A DNA stretch of 64,000 nucleotides from Carposina sasakii (taxonomy: Eukaryota > Arthropoda > Insecta > Lepidoptera > Carposinidae): the NCBI GenBank assembly GCA_014607495.2, contig CP053148.1, positions 6,696,001 to 6,760,000 on the forward strand, written 5' to 3'. Numbering within the stretch: the stretch's first letter is position 1; the number at the start of each line of letters is the position of its first letter. This document shows, piece by piece, positions 10,887 to 22,579 of this stretch. Made by a program: the position numbers and the translations under genes. The notes below the pieces were generated by a model. The model was not told where the DNA came from. It made no database searches and saw nothing but the letters and a program-made list of their open reading frames with translations.

Positions 10887-12230
10887 ATGTCGTTAAAGTT
10901 TTACTAAGTAATAACGTTAATGAAGATGGAATTCGCCGGAGAAAAGTTGATTGCAAGCTTTGAACTTATTTTAAAACGTTATTAAAAATGTTTCTGTTTT
11001 AATTATACTAAAAGAGGTATAAATGTTTTAAAAAATATTAAAGTTACATCTTTACAAAGTTCACTGGCACCGAGAAACTTTAATATAATTAAAAATGAGA
11101 TTTTAATTATGATATATACAATCTTACTGCCAATAGGAGTATTATAGAACTACGAGCATAATAAGAACCTCTTATTGATAAATCATGTGCTAATGTGCTT
11201 AAGGGTAATTTTAATAGGCAAACCCATATTTTGTCTGTATATTAATTATGCGCAAAGAAGGGATTCTTTCTATCGCGTGATTTCTTCCACCATGGGAATA
11301 AATACTGCGAAAAATTGTTGCAACTGGTCCAATTCTAAATACCTAAGGTTATTCGTCAGCATTGTATAAAAAGCAGGCAGATGTAAGTAGTGAACTCGTA
11401 CTATAACCTCGACTAAAGAGCCGGACTTGGAGTGTGTCATACCTAAAAAGGCACTATAACATCAAACAGTGTTGTAAAAGCTAATTAGTTAAGAAATTAG
11501 AAATTTAAAGAACTGTTATAAAGACTTAATAAAGACGAGATTATTACTTTATTCATACGATATTATTATGGTAAATAAATAAGCAAGGAATACCCTCATA
11601 AAAATATGTTTTTTCTATTCTACCTACTTTTTGGTACTTATTTAATAAACACAGTTAAAATAGCAATCTTTAATGCTGTTTGTTATTAGACTATTAAACA
11701 CATGTTTAATAGTCTCAAGATAACTTGGTTACCAGATCATAAAATTTATCTAATAATGATATGCTTAGGGGCGATTCGGACACAAAATATCTGATCCGTA
11801 AGCTTCAAACCAAAGAAAGAGTCCTAGAGCATGGAATGCTTTACATGGAAGCTTAGCGAGGATTTGTAAGGAAGGATATATACGCACATATTGTTGAGTA
11901 AGTGAGATAGGTGTAGTACCTATCTACCTATCACCTGCATGCATGATCCTGCGCATGACTCACCGGAACTTATGGTCATTTTATTGGATTGTACTACTCG
12001 TATACAACCAGTAACTGGTTATTGTATACTGTATAAATTTTAAGTTGTGCAAGTTTAATGTTGGTAGGTTACTTACCAACTTTAGTAGAACCATTGTAAA
12101 CGGAAGTTTGTCTATGAATGTGTATAATTTGCCTAGTTAACTTTAGTATTCTTATTACAATAGGGTGATATTTGTTTATTTTCACATAGATCTCATCCTC
12201 ATATCTTACGACAGAGCATCCAAACTAAAT
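10887..12230. other. AT-rich sequence with one short hairpin
   Basis: Only a perfect 12-bp hairpin stands out: AGACTATTAAAC at 11688-11699 pairs with 11704-11715. No gene or known repeat seen. Confidence 0.4.
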
Positions 12231-12329
12231 AACCCTTTTAGCGGGAGACCGAGAAAATGTACCGAATTTTTTCTTCCTGTGGGAGCTGTTGAGGTAATAA
12301 ATGACTAAACAATGACGCTATCATACTAC

Positions 12330-12706
12330 ATAGATGGGCCAGGAGGCATCGCACCACCCGTCACCCGCGCATGGTCGCGACGTTGCCGCTCCGACCCTTC
12401 CCGATCGTGCCTCCGCCACATCGCGTGGTCTGCCCTGCCGAGCGCTCGCGTGCCGCTACGGCTCTTAGATACCTTACGCGACTCAGTAAAACTTATAAAC
12501 TCACTTTCCGCCGCTGCTAAACCTGTTCTGTCAACAAAAACCGCTGTTACAACACAGCCGCGGCACAAGATTCACTTCTAGCCGTCTAGCATACGAACTT
12601 TTTATTGCAAGTTCAGAACATTGTTAAGTTTGTTTTCATTTGAACAAAAAAGTTCAACGAGTGTGTGCGCTCAAAAAGTTTTATCTGGGGTATTGCGGCC
12701 AAACCG
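12330..12706 (+). other. Candidate host 5' exon ending in a splice donor
   Basis: A CpG-rich segment (12340-12470) is followed by moderately AT-rich leader-like sequence and ends at CCG|GTAAGT, with the GT at 12707-12708, a near-ideal splice donor. An insect initiator-like TCAGT lies near 12485. Overlapping open frames on both strands (12312-12581 plus, 12326-12568 minus) share no recognisable domain and the segment may be untranslated leader. Downstream sequence to about 14.5 kb is intron-like. Only base composition and the donor support this; no coding homology was found. Confidence 0.35.
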
Positions 12707-12710
12707 GTAA

Positions 12711-14500
12711 GTAATCGAACTTTACTGGAAATACTTACGTATTAAAATAAGCAGAAGACAATTTTACTTCATAAAGCCTACGAGTATCTTATAACTATAA
12801 GTTAATTTAGTAGCTTATAAGTTATTGGTTGTCCAAGTTGAGCTTTGGATAGGTATCCAATAAAATGTTAATGAATGTCCGGTGCGTGTCGTGGGTCTAT
12901 TTTATAGTCGGCTAGCGGCCGGTTCACATTCCCAATGCTGGTAGATGCAGGCGTGGGGTTCGACAACAAAGCCGTTGTTTATTAATCATGGTTTCTACGA
13001 ACTGCCCAAGCTGTTTGAAAACTAACCCACACTGTGTGATTGTCGTACGTTATCGCGGCGTGTCGTCTTGCACGCAGTTATCTTTATTGAAGGAACTCAG
13101 ATAATTGGAAGTTCTTGAGGTTTGTATCTAGATATAAACACGTTTTACAGCTTAAAACAATTTCCGCGCCGAGGTCACAGTTGCTTTGTGCACCTCTTGC
13201 GCATAAAATGAACCCGGGATTTAATATTAAAGTTTCAACTTATTGTAAGTTAAGATTTTAACTTTAAACTTTTGCTCGTACCATTATCTATAACTTCATC
13301 TTTAACTTAAACCTTCCTGTATTCTGGTATCACATAAAATCCCATTAGGAAAGTAGAGTTTGGAGATAGGTAACTGTTATTAAATAATCAAGAGTGTGTA
13401 CCGGGACAGGCAGGCGATAGACTACTTGCTAACTTTATATATTCTCATTATTTTAATATTGGTTCAACAAACAACCTATACTGTGTCTATCTAATATACC
13501 TAGTTCTTTCCTAACGTGTTCAAAAATATCAATAACTATATTATAATATTAAAACAATATTCTCATAATTAAGTTCAAAATAGTCATATAACAGTAGGAT
13601 GTAATGCGTCTATGATTCTCAGACTCTCTTGTAAAGCGTGCTTTTAATCAACTTCCAAAGAGGATCCCAATAGTGTGAACGTTTATGGGTGGGTATAGCT
13701 TAAAAATATTCCGATTTACAACTATATTAGATTTATAGTGGCTGTTTTGAACATAATCCTAAACACTTTTATTGTTTGAAAATGTTATATTTAGACTTTA
13801 TATTATAATTTTATATGTAGAGCACTAACTTACAGATCGAAGGATGTGAAAGAAGAGAATGAGTGATTGGCGTCGAAAGATTATTAAAATGAAAATATAT
13901 GCAATCGGTTCTGGTTCAGAACAGTGGCCTTTTGCTAAATGATAATTTTAAAGCACTACCTTCAAGAAGATTATAATTATTGTAAATAATGCCGATCTTT
14001 AGTACCTACATAACGTTAAGATAGTCCTATAAGGGTTTCTACTGTATTAATAAACAAATTGTCCTATAAACTATACTAGGCTAGGTAAAGGTGATTGACT
14101 TACACCTAACGACTACACCACTATTGGTGGTAATGTTTCGATAACTCTGTGAACTTCGCTTCCGCTCGTAAAAAAGTTACATTGTCCGAAGTCGCCGTGG
14201 CCAAAATCGGCCGGGAGCTATTATATTACTCTTACTTATAGATATAATTACGTGTTTAATGCTTAGGTACTTACTTAGTTTTTTAATTCTATAATATAAA
14301 AATGAATCGCTAAGCACAAATCTCGTGAACAGATGAACCAATTTCGAAACCAAAGGGCGAATCCCTAGTATAAAATAAAAGGGATATTTTTAATTGCACA
14401 TCAAATAAATAATCGACCATCAATATAATGACATCTTTTATATAATTTTTTACAAATGAAATTGTATTAGGCGTTACAATTCGGAAGTTCAAACATTTAC
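12711..14500. other. AT-rich sequence, possibly intronic
   Basis: No transposon ends, conserved frame or RNA gene recognised. It would be the start of an intron if the donor at 12707 is real. Confidence 0.35.
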
Positions 14501-14504
14501 TATG

Positions 14505-14640
14505 GGTGCGCCCACCACCGGGCCCTACACCCTCCACTGACCCTCGGATCTGATAACTCATAATTGCGACAACAGGCACTTGCACTAACTACAATCGCCA
14601 TGAGAAACCAGACCCGAGCACCTAGCATGAAATGTATCGT
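14505..14640 (-). repeat. Dispersed repeat, copy 1 (inverse partner at 55.3 kb)
   Basis: CACCACCGGGCCCTACACCC, then GACCCTCGGATCTGATAACT, GCACTTGCACTA, CTACAATCGCCA and GCACCTAGCATG occur here in order, and as the reverse complement at 55337-55482. Identity over about 135 bases is high by eye. The short minus-strand frame at 14310-14585 covers part of it but shows no domain. Family unknown. Confidence 0.65.
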
Positions 14641-14979
14641 CTTGCAATACTTTTTTACATCAAATAAATTAATTTAGTACAAATAAACTAAATGTTTAAC
14701 AAGACAACTACAGCAGATAATTAGAAAATATATATCAGCCCAACATAACTGTTTTCCTTGAATGTAAGACAAATTAATACCTTTTGGTACAAAAATACTA
14801 CTCGTACCATCTCGTCATAAATATTGACTGCACAGCAAATTAACTTAAGCGCAAAACAAATAAGTCGAATAGTGGCAGTTTCCTTTTCAGACATTGATAT
14901 AATGATAAAAATAATGGGTTAGGTTAGGTTAGAGTATGACAAAAGGACAAACAACCAGAATCGAATTGTTGAAACATTT

Positions 14980-15022
14980 TGAAGTTACCAACATACCCTT
15001 TCTGTTACAGCCTGTATATACA
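14980..15022 (-). mobile_element. TACAGG-family MITE, isolated end
   Basis: CATACCCTTTCTGTTACAG followed by CCTGTATA is the reverse complement of the family's left end. No partner end was found nearby. Confidence 0.5.
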
Positions 15023-15024
15023 GC

Positions 15025-16130
15025 AACGTAACAATTTCACTTTTTTCTTAGTGCATAATGAACTTCGTGATTAGCCACGTGCCAAAAATATGTGTTGCGT
15101 TTCAGCAATGAGCAGGCGTTCCATTGGTTGGCCATCCCAGCACTAGGTATACTGCAATTGCGAAGTTGTTCAAGGTTTCCGGTTCCGATTGACAGGTAGA
15201 CGTCCGTTGCCGGATGTATCGAGACTTCAACAACATATGACCTACTTCTCCGCTATTGTCTATGCCTACGTACCTGTCTATCTACCTATACGTCCTAACT
15301 TTGACGTTCAAGTTCAAAATCGTCTCTGCATGCATACAAGTCAGCATCTATAAGGGCTTAGTAGTTGTGGTGGCTGCATTTTGTATTTGTAAATTTTTAT
15401 ATTCAAAACATAAAAACACTTATGAACACTTGAAGGAGTGTTTCCATTATGAAAACGGGATATAGCTGTTAGCAGTGTAGAGCAACAACTCTCTCACACT
15501 GGAAATAACTCTGCTCGTAGGTAGCTACTAAAATTTGTGAATATAAGGTAGCGAAAGGGTTACAATAGATTTACTTTTATCATTCTGTTTCCATTATTAG
15601 CTACGAATTGAGGATTACAATTTTGTCTTCTAAGAAAGATTAATGAGCTATATTTGACAAGCAGTAAATGAGATAATCCCTTCATTCAGTCTCAGCTGGA
15701 GCGTGGCTCATATGTAAATTTTAATCTCTACCAAAAAAGTTAATTTTGCGAATACGTTCTTTATTAACGTAAAGGATCAGGCGGCAAAAGAATTGACACA
15801 GCTATTATAAGTCTGTACAGCGTATCTATAGGTAGAGGAGAGCAGGTAGGTAGGATTCGTACAGAGGGAGCATTCGTACAGTAGTCATATCTACACTATT
15901 CTACATGTTGATGCGTTTGTATTTGTGTGCGAGTGAGATCCACAATTGTGCAAAGAATCACAGCTAAGCGAAGTAGCACTGCCGCATTAAACAACGCTGG
16001 GACAAGTCGATATGTGTTTATGGATCCCGTAAGTAATTTTTCCGTTCATCTTTGGAATTCTCAATAAGTTTGCTCAAATTGTTAAAGTAATATATAATAG
16101 TTATTGAATAGATTAATATGTAAACATAAA
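15025..16130. other. Unassigned sequence
   Basis: Mixed composition, no coding frame or repeat recognised; short frames at 15256-15465 look random. Confidence 0.4.
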
Positions 16131-16136
16131 TATAGT

Positions 16137-16640
16137 GGTAATTTAAATTGTTCTTATTCTTATTCTTTATTGCACATACACAAAAAGAAATATGGCATAA
16201 ACATTAAAGAAGAGATGCATGTACACTGGCAAGCTTATCTCTACCAGAGATTTCATCCAGCAAGCCAAGCAAGTAAAGAGAAATTGTTAACAACAGGGTA
16301 ACATGTGCAATTAAACAAATTCAAAGAAACTACTAAAACTACATCAAGAAAAACGGAGAGAAATAAATGACAGCATATTCAAATAATGGACAATATTAAT
16401 AATTCTTCAGCTTTTCCCTAAATGTGCCAAAAGTGCGACAATCTCTACCGTGTGGGGTAACTCATTTCAGAGCTTAACCGCCCGAACCGAGAAAGAATAC
16501 CCAAAAGCCTCAGAATTAAATCGGGGAGTTCGTAGCAGTGATGCCGTATTGGATCGGAGAGGCCGATCTCTTGAAAAGAGATATTTAAAGCGACTCACTG
16601 TTAGACTACTAACGGAGAAAGGCGATAATTAAAATCAATT
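16137..16640 (-). pseudogene. LINE 3' end with reverse transcriptase C-terminal remnant
   Basis: On the minus strand, shifting between frames, the stretch 16640-16390 encodes 'RHHCYELPDLILRLLG', then a 'SVRAVKLWNELPHT' type block and 'VEIVALLAH', the C-terminal region of insect jockey/CR1-like reverse transcriptases. At least one frameshift separates the two blocks. It is followed by about 250 bases of 3' UTR and a tail of AATAAAGAATAAGAATAAGAA repeats (16140-16165), a common LINE terminus. The plus-strand frames at 16104-16301 and 16450-16632 are shadows of this element. A short tail of the same kind is at 39155-39192. Confidence 0.75.
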
Positions 16641-16760
16641 TTAAAAAAGGAGTGTGTATAAATCAAGCTATTTCAAGAAATATAAAAATTTTAGATTGAA
16701 ACGGCGATACATGAATCGTGGAGTCCGATTTCTTAACTCTTTACGAAGAGTGAGAGTACT

Positions 16761-17430
16761 ATGATCGGTTGTGGACGAAAAAGAAGAAGATTACTCTCAA
16801 GTTCTGAAGAAAGTGAAGTAAATGAACAACATGTTGCAATTGATGGAAATCAAATAGGTGGCACACCTGGAAGACCACCACTTCATAACATTTTCTAGGC
16901 CCAACAGGATATGCTAAACGTCATATAATGAAAGGTAAAGTTAGTACTGCATTTTCATTGAGACCACCGTATTATTATAAGAACATGCACAATAGAAGAA
17001 GCAAACAGAGTGTTAGGATCCGATTGGAGTTTATCTCAAGAAAAACTTGGCATTTATTGCAATTTTATATGCACGAGCTGCATATGAGATAGCAAATATC
17101 CGAAACTATGAGCATAATCAATAAGAGGGAGAATAAGAATTGTTGTTTTTAATATTTTCATTGAGAACAGCCAAAACTTTCAAACCGGGTGGTAATATTA
17201 CTATAGAAATTATTACGATGTAGATTTACGCAATACATGCCTAACAAGCCGGATTATCAAATTTTGAGCATGGACGTTTCCATAAATGTTGAGGTAGACC
17301 CTCTTCAGTACCTCTCTGAATATGTTGTACTCAAGCTGTAGCCATTTACGGGTTGCGGAAGAACTGTGACAGTCCCTACGAATGGGAGTCAAACAAAAGG
17401 GAGCTACCACTAATTGGATGACATCGTACT
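16761..17430 (+). pseudogene. piggyBac-like transposase remnant
   Basis: The plus strand, with frameshifts and deletions, shows blocks in the order expected for a piggyBac (PGBD) transposase. First comes a Met at 16761 followed by a basic then acidic N-terminus (RKRRRLLSSSEESE). Then GPTGYAKRHIMKGK near 16900, TIEEANRVLGSDWSLSQEK near 16990-17050, YMPNKP near 17235, SEYVVLKL near 17315, GCGRTVT near 17350 and SNKRELP near 17392. The catalytic aspartates cannot be assigned because the RNase H-like core is disrupted. A stop at about 16896 and other frameshifts make it non-functional. Terminal repeats and TTAA duplications were not located. Confidence 0.75.
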
Positions 17431-17689
17431 GTACGAATGCACCCTACGTTACCTGAAACTGTTTAAAAAGGTGTAGACATCTCAAATGGCGAAATACCAT
17501 TTCTTGCAATGGCCACTCCAAGGATTTAGCAAGAATCACCTAATATAATTACGTTTTGCCGAAGTTTGTCTACTAAACGATCGTGGAGATTCTAATAAAC
17601 GTAAGCGCTCATTGGAAGTGCTACGGAAACACTTATGTGTAAAAAATGTGATGTATAAAAACAACTCTTATTTTTTGCGTTTGAAATAG

Positions 17690-17963
17690 ACCAATTAAAG
17701 CCCATTTCTATGGTATTTACTGAGAAATAACATAACGAATCGGGAGCCATCAAAACGTGATCAAATTTACGTAGTCCGTATATAAATCGGATACCTAAAT
17801 TCTGTGTATTATTGTAGATTATTTTATTGTGTACCAAACAGTTACGAATGGGGTGGATAACTAATTAGCCAGATGTCCTGTAACCAATTAAAGCCCAAAA
17901 AATATAAAACTGTGTATTATTGTAGATTCTTTTATTGTGTACCAAATTATAACTAATTAGCCG
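17690..17963. repeat. Local direct duplication, about 108-bp offset
   Basis: CTGTGTATTATTGTAGATT begins at 17802 and again at 17910; both continue through TTTTATTGTGTACCAAA and later TAACTAATTAGCC. ACCAATTAAAGCCCA also occurs twice (17690 and 17883). The second copy has lost about 16 bases. Confidence 0.8.
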
Positions 17964-18618
17964 CTGTAAAAAAATTACGAGTCAAATCTGGGTTTCAGCA
18001 AATACGCAAACGTTACTCCAGCAGGATTTTGAAAATCGTCGCAGCCATAGCAAATACAAGTTAAGTTTTAACATTCATTTCTAATTCATATATAATTATT
18101 AACATAATATTTATTTAAAATATCCCTTAGAAAAAAACATCTTGCTGCGGTAACGTTACCCCAGCCGAACCAGCCGGGTCAATTTTTCTCCAATAACTAA
18201 AAAATGGTAAATCACTTTACCAAATTTAAAAATAGGCTTACCATTTACAGAAGCTGTATTTCTAATTATCTATCACCCTTAGATGCCCATTTGCGCTATT
18301 TTCGGCTGGCGTAATGTTCTCCGACACGTGTGGGGTGCTTTCGCACGATTTCCATTTTTAGGAAAATAGATCATAGTTTTGTCATGTGACATTAAATCAA
18401 ACCTGAGCTACATTATTATTAAAGCCAGATAACTAGGTAATTCAATAGCATTATATTTATTGTGAAATAGCTATTAGTTTTGTTTCTAAATAACCTACTG
18501 TAAAATGTGTACGAATCATACCTGCTCTCCCCTACTTATTTGTGTTACATTATGTTGCTGCAAAATTACTGAAAAGCATTTTGGAAGCCCAAATCATTTT
18601 TGAAAGATAATCTTTTTC
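17964..18618. other. AT-rich sequence, nothing recognised
   Basis: No coding frame or repeat identified. Confidence 0.4.
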
Positions 18619-18619
18619 A

Positions 18620-19355
18620 CTTTTTAACTGACTTCAAAAAAGAGAGGTTATCAAATTGTCTGTATGGTTTTTTCTTTTTTTTATGTGTGTGTTACCTCAG
18701 AACTCTGTCATTTATAAACTGATTTTTATTTTTTTATAGTTGGTCATGGTATGCTTGGAGATCTTGGAGAAATCGAGGGCAATCCTCAAATATTGTAGAC
18801 ACATGTAGTCTGTTTTTATACTTTTACTGAGCGTTTTGATCACCTACATATAAAACATAACATCCGATGATGGAATCTCTAAGGAATCTAGGGATATCCT
18901 CAAATGTTATATGCACGAGTAGTCGGTTTTTAGATTTTTATTGAGAATTTTGGTCAGCTACACATAATAAAAAGGAAACGGGGGTTTGATGATGGAGCCG
19001 CCGTAAACAGATAGTGGAACTTTTTAGTAACCTGAAGCCTTAAAATTTGGGCTAATTTAAAAAAAAATCTTGGTTCCACAAAACCACAGATTACCCCCTA
19101 AGGGTAATCTGTGAGTGATTTGTGCACAAAACCAATAACTAGCATTTATACAATTTAAAAATAAAAAAATAAGGCTCTGATGAAGAGACAGATGGGATGG
19201 GATAGTAAAACTTTTTAGGGTCTACTAGTAAGGTCTACTAAAAAATGATGACTTCTGACGATGGAGCCGACAAACAAATAGTACTCTTTAGGGTCTACTT
19301 TAGCAAGCTTGAGTTTTGGCTCATAGGGGAGGAAGTCGGTTTTTCGTTTTAAAAA
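18620..19355 (+). mobile_element. Composite GAAGTCGG-ended element, copy 1
   Basis: Starts TTTTTAACTGACTTCAAAAA and ends GGAAGTCGGTTTTTCGTTTT; the ends are short imperfect inverted repeats around CCGACTTC. Inside are two direct modules of about 115 bases (from a 'catcagatg..gatctt' block through CTCAAAT and CACGAGTAGTC/CACATGTAGTC to a GATGATGGA block). The right half differs from the other two copies and has a perfect 12-bp hairpin (19085-19096 with 19102-19113). No protein is encoded. This end type is common in Lepidoptera; its superfamily is not settled here. Confidence 0.7.
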
Positions 19356-19359
19356 ATTA

Positions 19360-19845
19360 TTATATATTTTTTGATAATTTCGTCCAATATTTATTATTTC
19401 GTGATTTTGAACAAGGGATATGTGAAATAATTATAATCTTAAATTTATCTGAAAATAGTAGGTATTGATCAAAAATAAATTCTGCATAGTGTGTTATCTG
19501 CATTCATGTGTTAGATATATTGAGAAACTAAAAGCTTAGGTATATAAATTGTAGTGTTAGCAGTTTATAAATTAAAGTCATTAAATTAATAGATAGTCAG
19601 ACCCTCTTAGATTTATATACTGGAGTCAGCCTCAGGTCTCCAAAAGGTCGCTTTTCAAGATATAGCCAACCATGCGCACCGATTCACCACGACGGAATGC
19701 GTTTCCGTGACCATTATTAGTAACTAAACAAACTAGAAATAAATGTTAAAATGATTATTACAAGCTATTACAAGCTTTTTTAAATATGTAAAATTCTATC
19801 GGCAACCCTAAAACACAAATAATTATTTCTAGTCAATCAGCATAA
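19360..19845. other. AT-rich sequence, nothing recognised
   Basis: No coding frame or repeat identified. Confidence 0.4.
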
Positions 19846-19869
19846 CAATCAAGACTGCACCTTATGTCA

Positions 19870-20042
19870 TGTAATGACACAAACATATGGCACTAGATCC
19901 ATAGTAAGCAATTATTATGGAGACAGGCTCATTGAAAAACGATTACCATGCTTGCTCAACGCCTTACCTGCGTCTATCAGAATAGATACACATAGAAACA
20001 AATTTAAAAAATTTCTATACTCCTATCTGCTTACTATCTAAA
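19870..20042 (+). pseudogene. LINE reverse transcriptase C-terminal remnant
   Basis: A plus-strand frame reads YYGDRLIEKRLPCLLNALP followed by an FKKFLYSYLL-type end and a stop at 20040-20042. This is the extreme C-terminus of CR1/jockey-like reverse transcriptases, where a conserved 'LPxxIR' segment is followed by a basic helix. Too short for clade assignment; the rest of the element is absent. Confidence 0.65.
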
Positions 20043-20053
20043 CTCAATTTTTG

Positions 20054-20760
20054 ACGTGAAACGTCTTTAAAATCGCGCCGACACATACGGGTACCAGGTT
20101 TAAAAACTGGACCGTAACGAAAAGGTCTATATCATCGTACCTTAATAATTAAAAAACTATTGGTCTTAGAAAAAAAATGTTATGACATTGAGTTCGTGTC
20201 GGGGTCAAGCGGGGGGGCGGGGGAGGGATACTGCGATAACTGTGCGAAACCGGCGCTCGCGCTTGTTTCTATTCAGTGTAACTCGTGACTCCGACTTTAT
20301 AGCGTGGTGATTCTTTCGTGTGTTTATCAAGTTTATTTGAACCGATTGATTTATACAAAAATAAGTGTAATTTGGACAGTATTTATATCTATACTAATAT
20401 TATAAAGCTGAAGAGTTTATTTGTTTGTTTGTTTGAACGCGCTAATCTCAGGAACTACTGGTCTGATTTGAAAAATTCTTTCAGTGTTAGATAGCCCATT
20501 TACCAAGGAAGGCTACAGTCTATACAACAACCTGCCCGGCTTCGCACGGGTACAACGCCCCCTCACGCGGACGAAGTCGTGGGCGGCTGCTATTTAAAAT
20601 AACCAGAAAGTGACAATAAATATATAAACATTTGCTATGTATTTTATGTTTCTATTACGTACCTGTTCTTTTTTTATTAAAATACTTAAAACAGCGTCCA
20701 TCTTGTTTTCATTTCAATCTTTTACTTTAAAAGCGATTCGCTAACATAGACGTTTCACGT
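20054..20760. other. Region bounded by 13-bp inverted repeats, with a GC-rich promoter-like patch
   Basis: ACGTGAAACGTCT (20054-20066) and AGACGTTTCACGT (20748-20760) are perfect inverted copies. Near each lies a GTGTCGGGG or CCCCGACAC block (20198 and 20780). A G-rich run (20208-20226) and CGCTCGCG are followed by an initiator-like TATTCAGTG near 20272. This could be a decayed transposon or a host promoter; the data do not decide. A Lep1 copy sits inside. Confidence 0.3.
20388..20592 (+). mobile_element. Lep1-type Helitron, near full length
   Basis: Begins TCTATACTAATATTATAAAG and ends CACGCGGACGAAGTCGTGGG then CGGCTGCTA, matching Lep1 5' start and 3' hairpin plus CTAG-like end. Flanks read A before and T after, as expected for Helitron insertion at AT. 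Confidence 0.8.
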
Positions 20761-20779
20761 TAAAACCAACGGCCGTGTG

Positions 20780-21490
20780 CCCCGACACAGCCCCACCCGC
20801 TTTTTGTCCTTATTTATTAAACTATAAAATCTTAGCCTTTTATACTTTAGTATATATGTACTTATATATAAATAATTATTTTAACTTTCGTACATATAGT
20901 ATTCGTATATATAGAATAATTGTTGTCCGTTTCACAGAATAGTTCCTAAGTCTGACTTCAGAACTAACATTTTTTTAAATGCAGTGATGCAAAAAATGCG
21001 GTCATACGATAAACATATTTACTAACGAGCGCCATCTTCCATGGGAGCTATACTGTGAAATACACTCTAGCTCATAGTACTTATTTAATATGAATCACAG
21101 TCAAACGGCGCAAGCAGTTTTATGGGACGTTGTACCTAATTTTAAGTTTTAGAATGTTTAAAGAATAATAAATGAATAATAAATGAATAATAAGATATAT
21201 TCCGTCAAAATGTAATATTACTATTCGGTAAGTAATGTAATTGGAACTTCTGATTATCGTTTAATTTTCAGTCGATATTGCGTTGTGTTGGATCGAGTAT
21301 CTTTCAACATAACGTTACGTAAACTGACTTTGACTATTAGCGAAGAGAGGATAGTCGGGAGGATAACCCTATTAAGTTCTCGCAGCGAGTTCAATAGACG
21401 AGGTTTAAATAGAGGAACGAGGAACATTAATCTACGAGTAAGGTTCGCTAACCTGAAACTAAATTAATAGCGATGTTAATTAAAAATATA
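20780..21490. other. AT-rich sequence with a short (AATAATAAATG)n tract
   Basis: A tandem AATAATAAATG repeat occurs at 21165-21192. The open frame 21285-21467 has no recognisable domain. Confidence 0.4.
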
Positions 21491-21494
21491 TATT

Positions 21495-22578
21495 TTAAAA
21501 CGAAAAACCGAGTTCCTCCCAAAACTCGAACTTACTATAGTAAAATTTTACTAAAGGGCAAATATATATTGCGTTAAGCCGTGTACGAAGTTTAGGAGGC
21601 ATAATATTGTCAGATTTATATGCCAGCAAATGATTAAATAGGCCACATGACAAAAGAGAAAAAGGACTAGGCTTCGAAACTTTACGTCTGACAATATGAT
21701 GATGATGATGATAATGATGACCTCCAAACGATTTCGGTCATGGCGACCACTTCTACTCCTAGATATTACTAAGATGGCGTTCATGCTGGATCGGAGGTAC
21801 TTGAGGTGGAATATCCAGAGTGCGTATGTGGCGACGGTACATGCACCACGCCTCGGAGGAATATAAGAGATTTGGCAGCGCAACAGCCTTGTACACTCTT
21901 ATTTAAGCAACACTCCTTCCTGCCCTGTTCCCAATAATTTGAGGTCGGTGCAATATGTAGGTACTCTTCCTTCATTCATCCCTATTATCCGTCATCTCGT
22001 TATTCTCATGTCTACCTCTTCCTCTATAACCATCTTACTTCGGACACGGCTTAACGCAACATACAATTTCACGATTTAACACAATTATCTTCATCTTCAT
22101 AAGCCTATTGCAGTCCACTACTGGACGTAGGCCTCCCCCTGCCATAGGGGGATTTTGTTACTAAAAAGTTCCACTATCTGTTTTTCGGCAGCTCCATCAT
22201 CAGACCCTCGTTTCCTTTATATTATGTGTAGCTGACCAAAATTCTCTATAAAAATCTAAAAACGGACTACTCGTGCCCTTTATATTTGAGGATATCCCTA
22301 GATTCCTTAGAGATTCCATCATCAGATATTATGTTTTATATGTAGGTCATCAAAACGCTCAGTAAAAGTATAAAAACAGACTACATGTGCCTACAATATT
22401 TGAGGATTGCCCTCGATTTCTCCAAGATCCCATCATCAGATCCTGATGTGGTGAATATGGGACCAACCTGGAAGTATACCAACTATTAAAAAAAAATTAA
22501 ATCGGTTCATAAACGACGGAGTTCTGAGGTAAAAAGACGAATTGTTAACCTCTCTTTTTGAAGTCGGTTAAAAAGACG
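21495..22578 (-). mobile_element. Composite GAAGTCGG-ended element, copy 2
   Basis: Opens TTTTAAAACGAAAAACCGAG and closes CTCTTTTTGAAGTCGGTTAA, the reverse orientation of copy 1. It has both 115-base modules (about 22195-22435). It contains a captured RTE-type LINE tail (22098-22160, with CCTATTGCAGTCCACTACTG) in the same relative place as copy 3. It also holds a further insert (about 21690-21900) related to the repeat at 46905-47117. The overlapping frames at 21551-21975 are not genes. Confidence 0.75.
21690..21900 (+). repeat. Dispersed 'GATGATGACCTCC' repeat inside composite copy 2
   Basis: (ATG)n followed by ATGACCTCCAAACGATTTCG, GTCATGGCGACC and a CGGAGG block. The reverse complement at 46905-47117 starts with the same ACCGTATTTCGGCCAAGGCG type segment. 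It is absent from composite copies 1 and 3, so it probably inserted after copy 2 arose. Confidence 0.55.
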
Positions 22579-22579
22579 A

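Noticed and set aside
10751..10963. Arg-rich small protein
   Set aside because: Translation of a MITE arm.
12312..12581. Protein-coding exon on either strand
   Set aside because: Both strands are open because of the CpG-rich composition; no domain, so only a possible exon is claimed.
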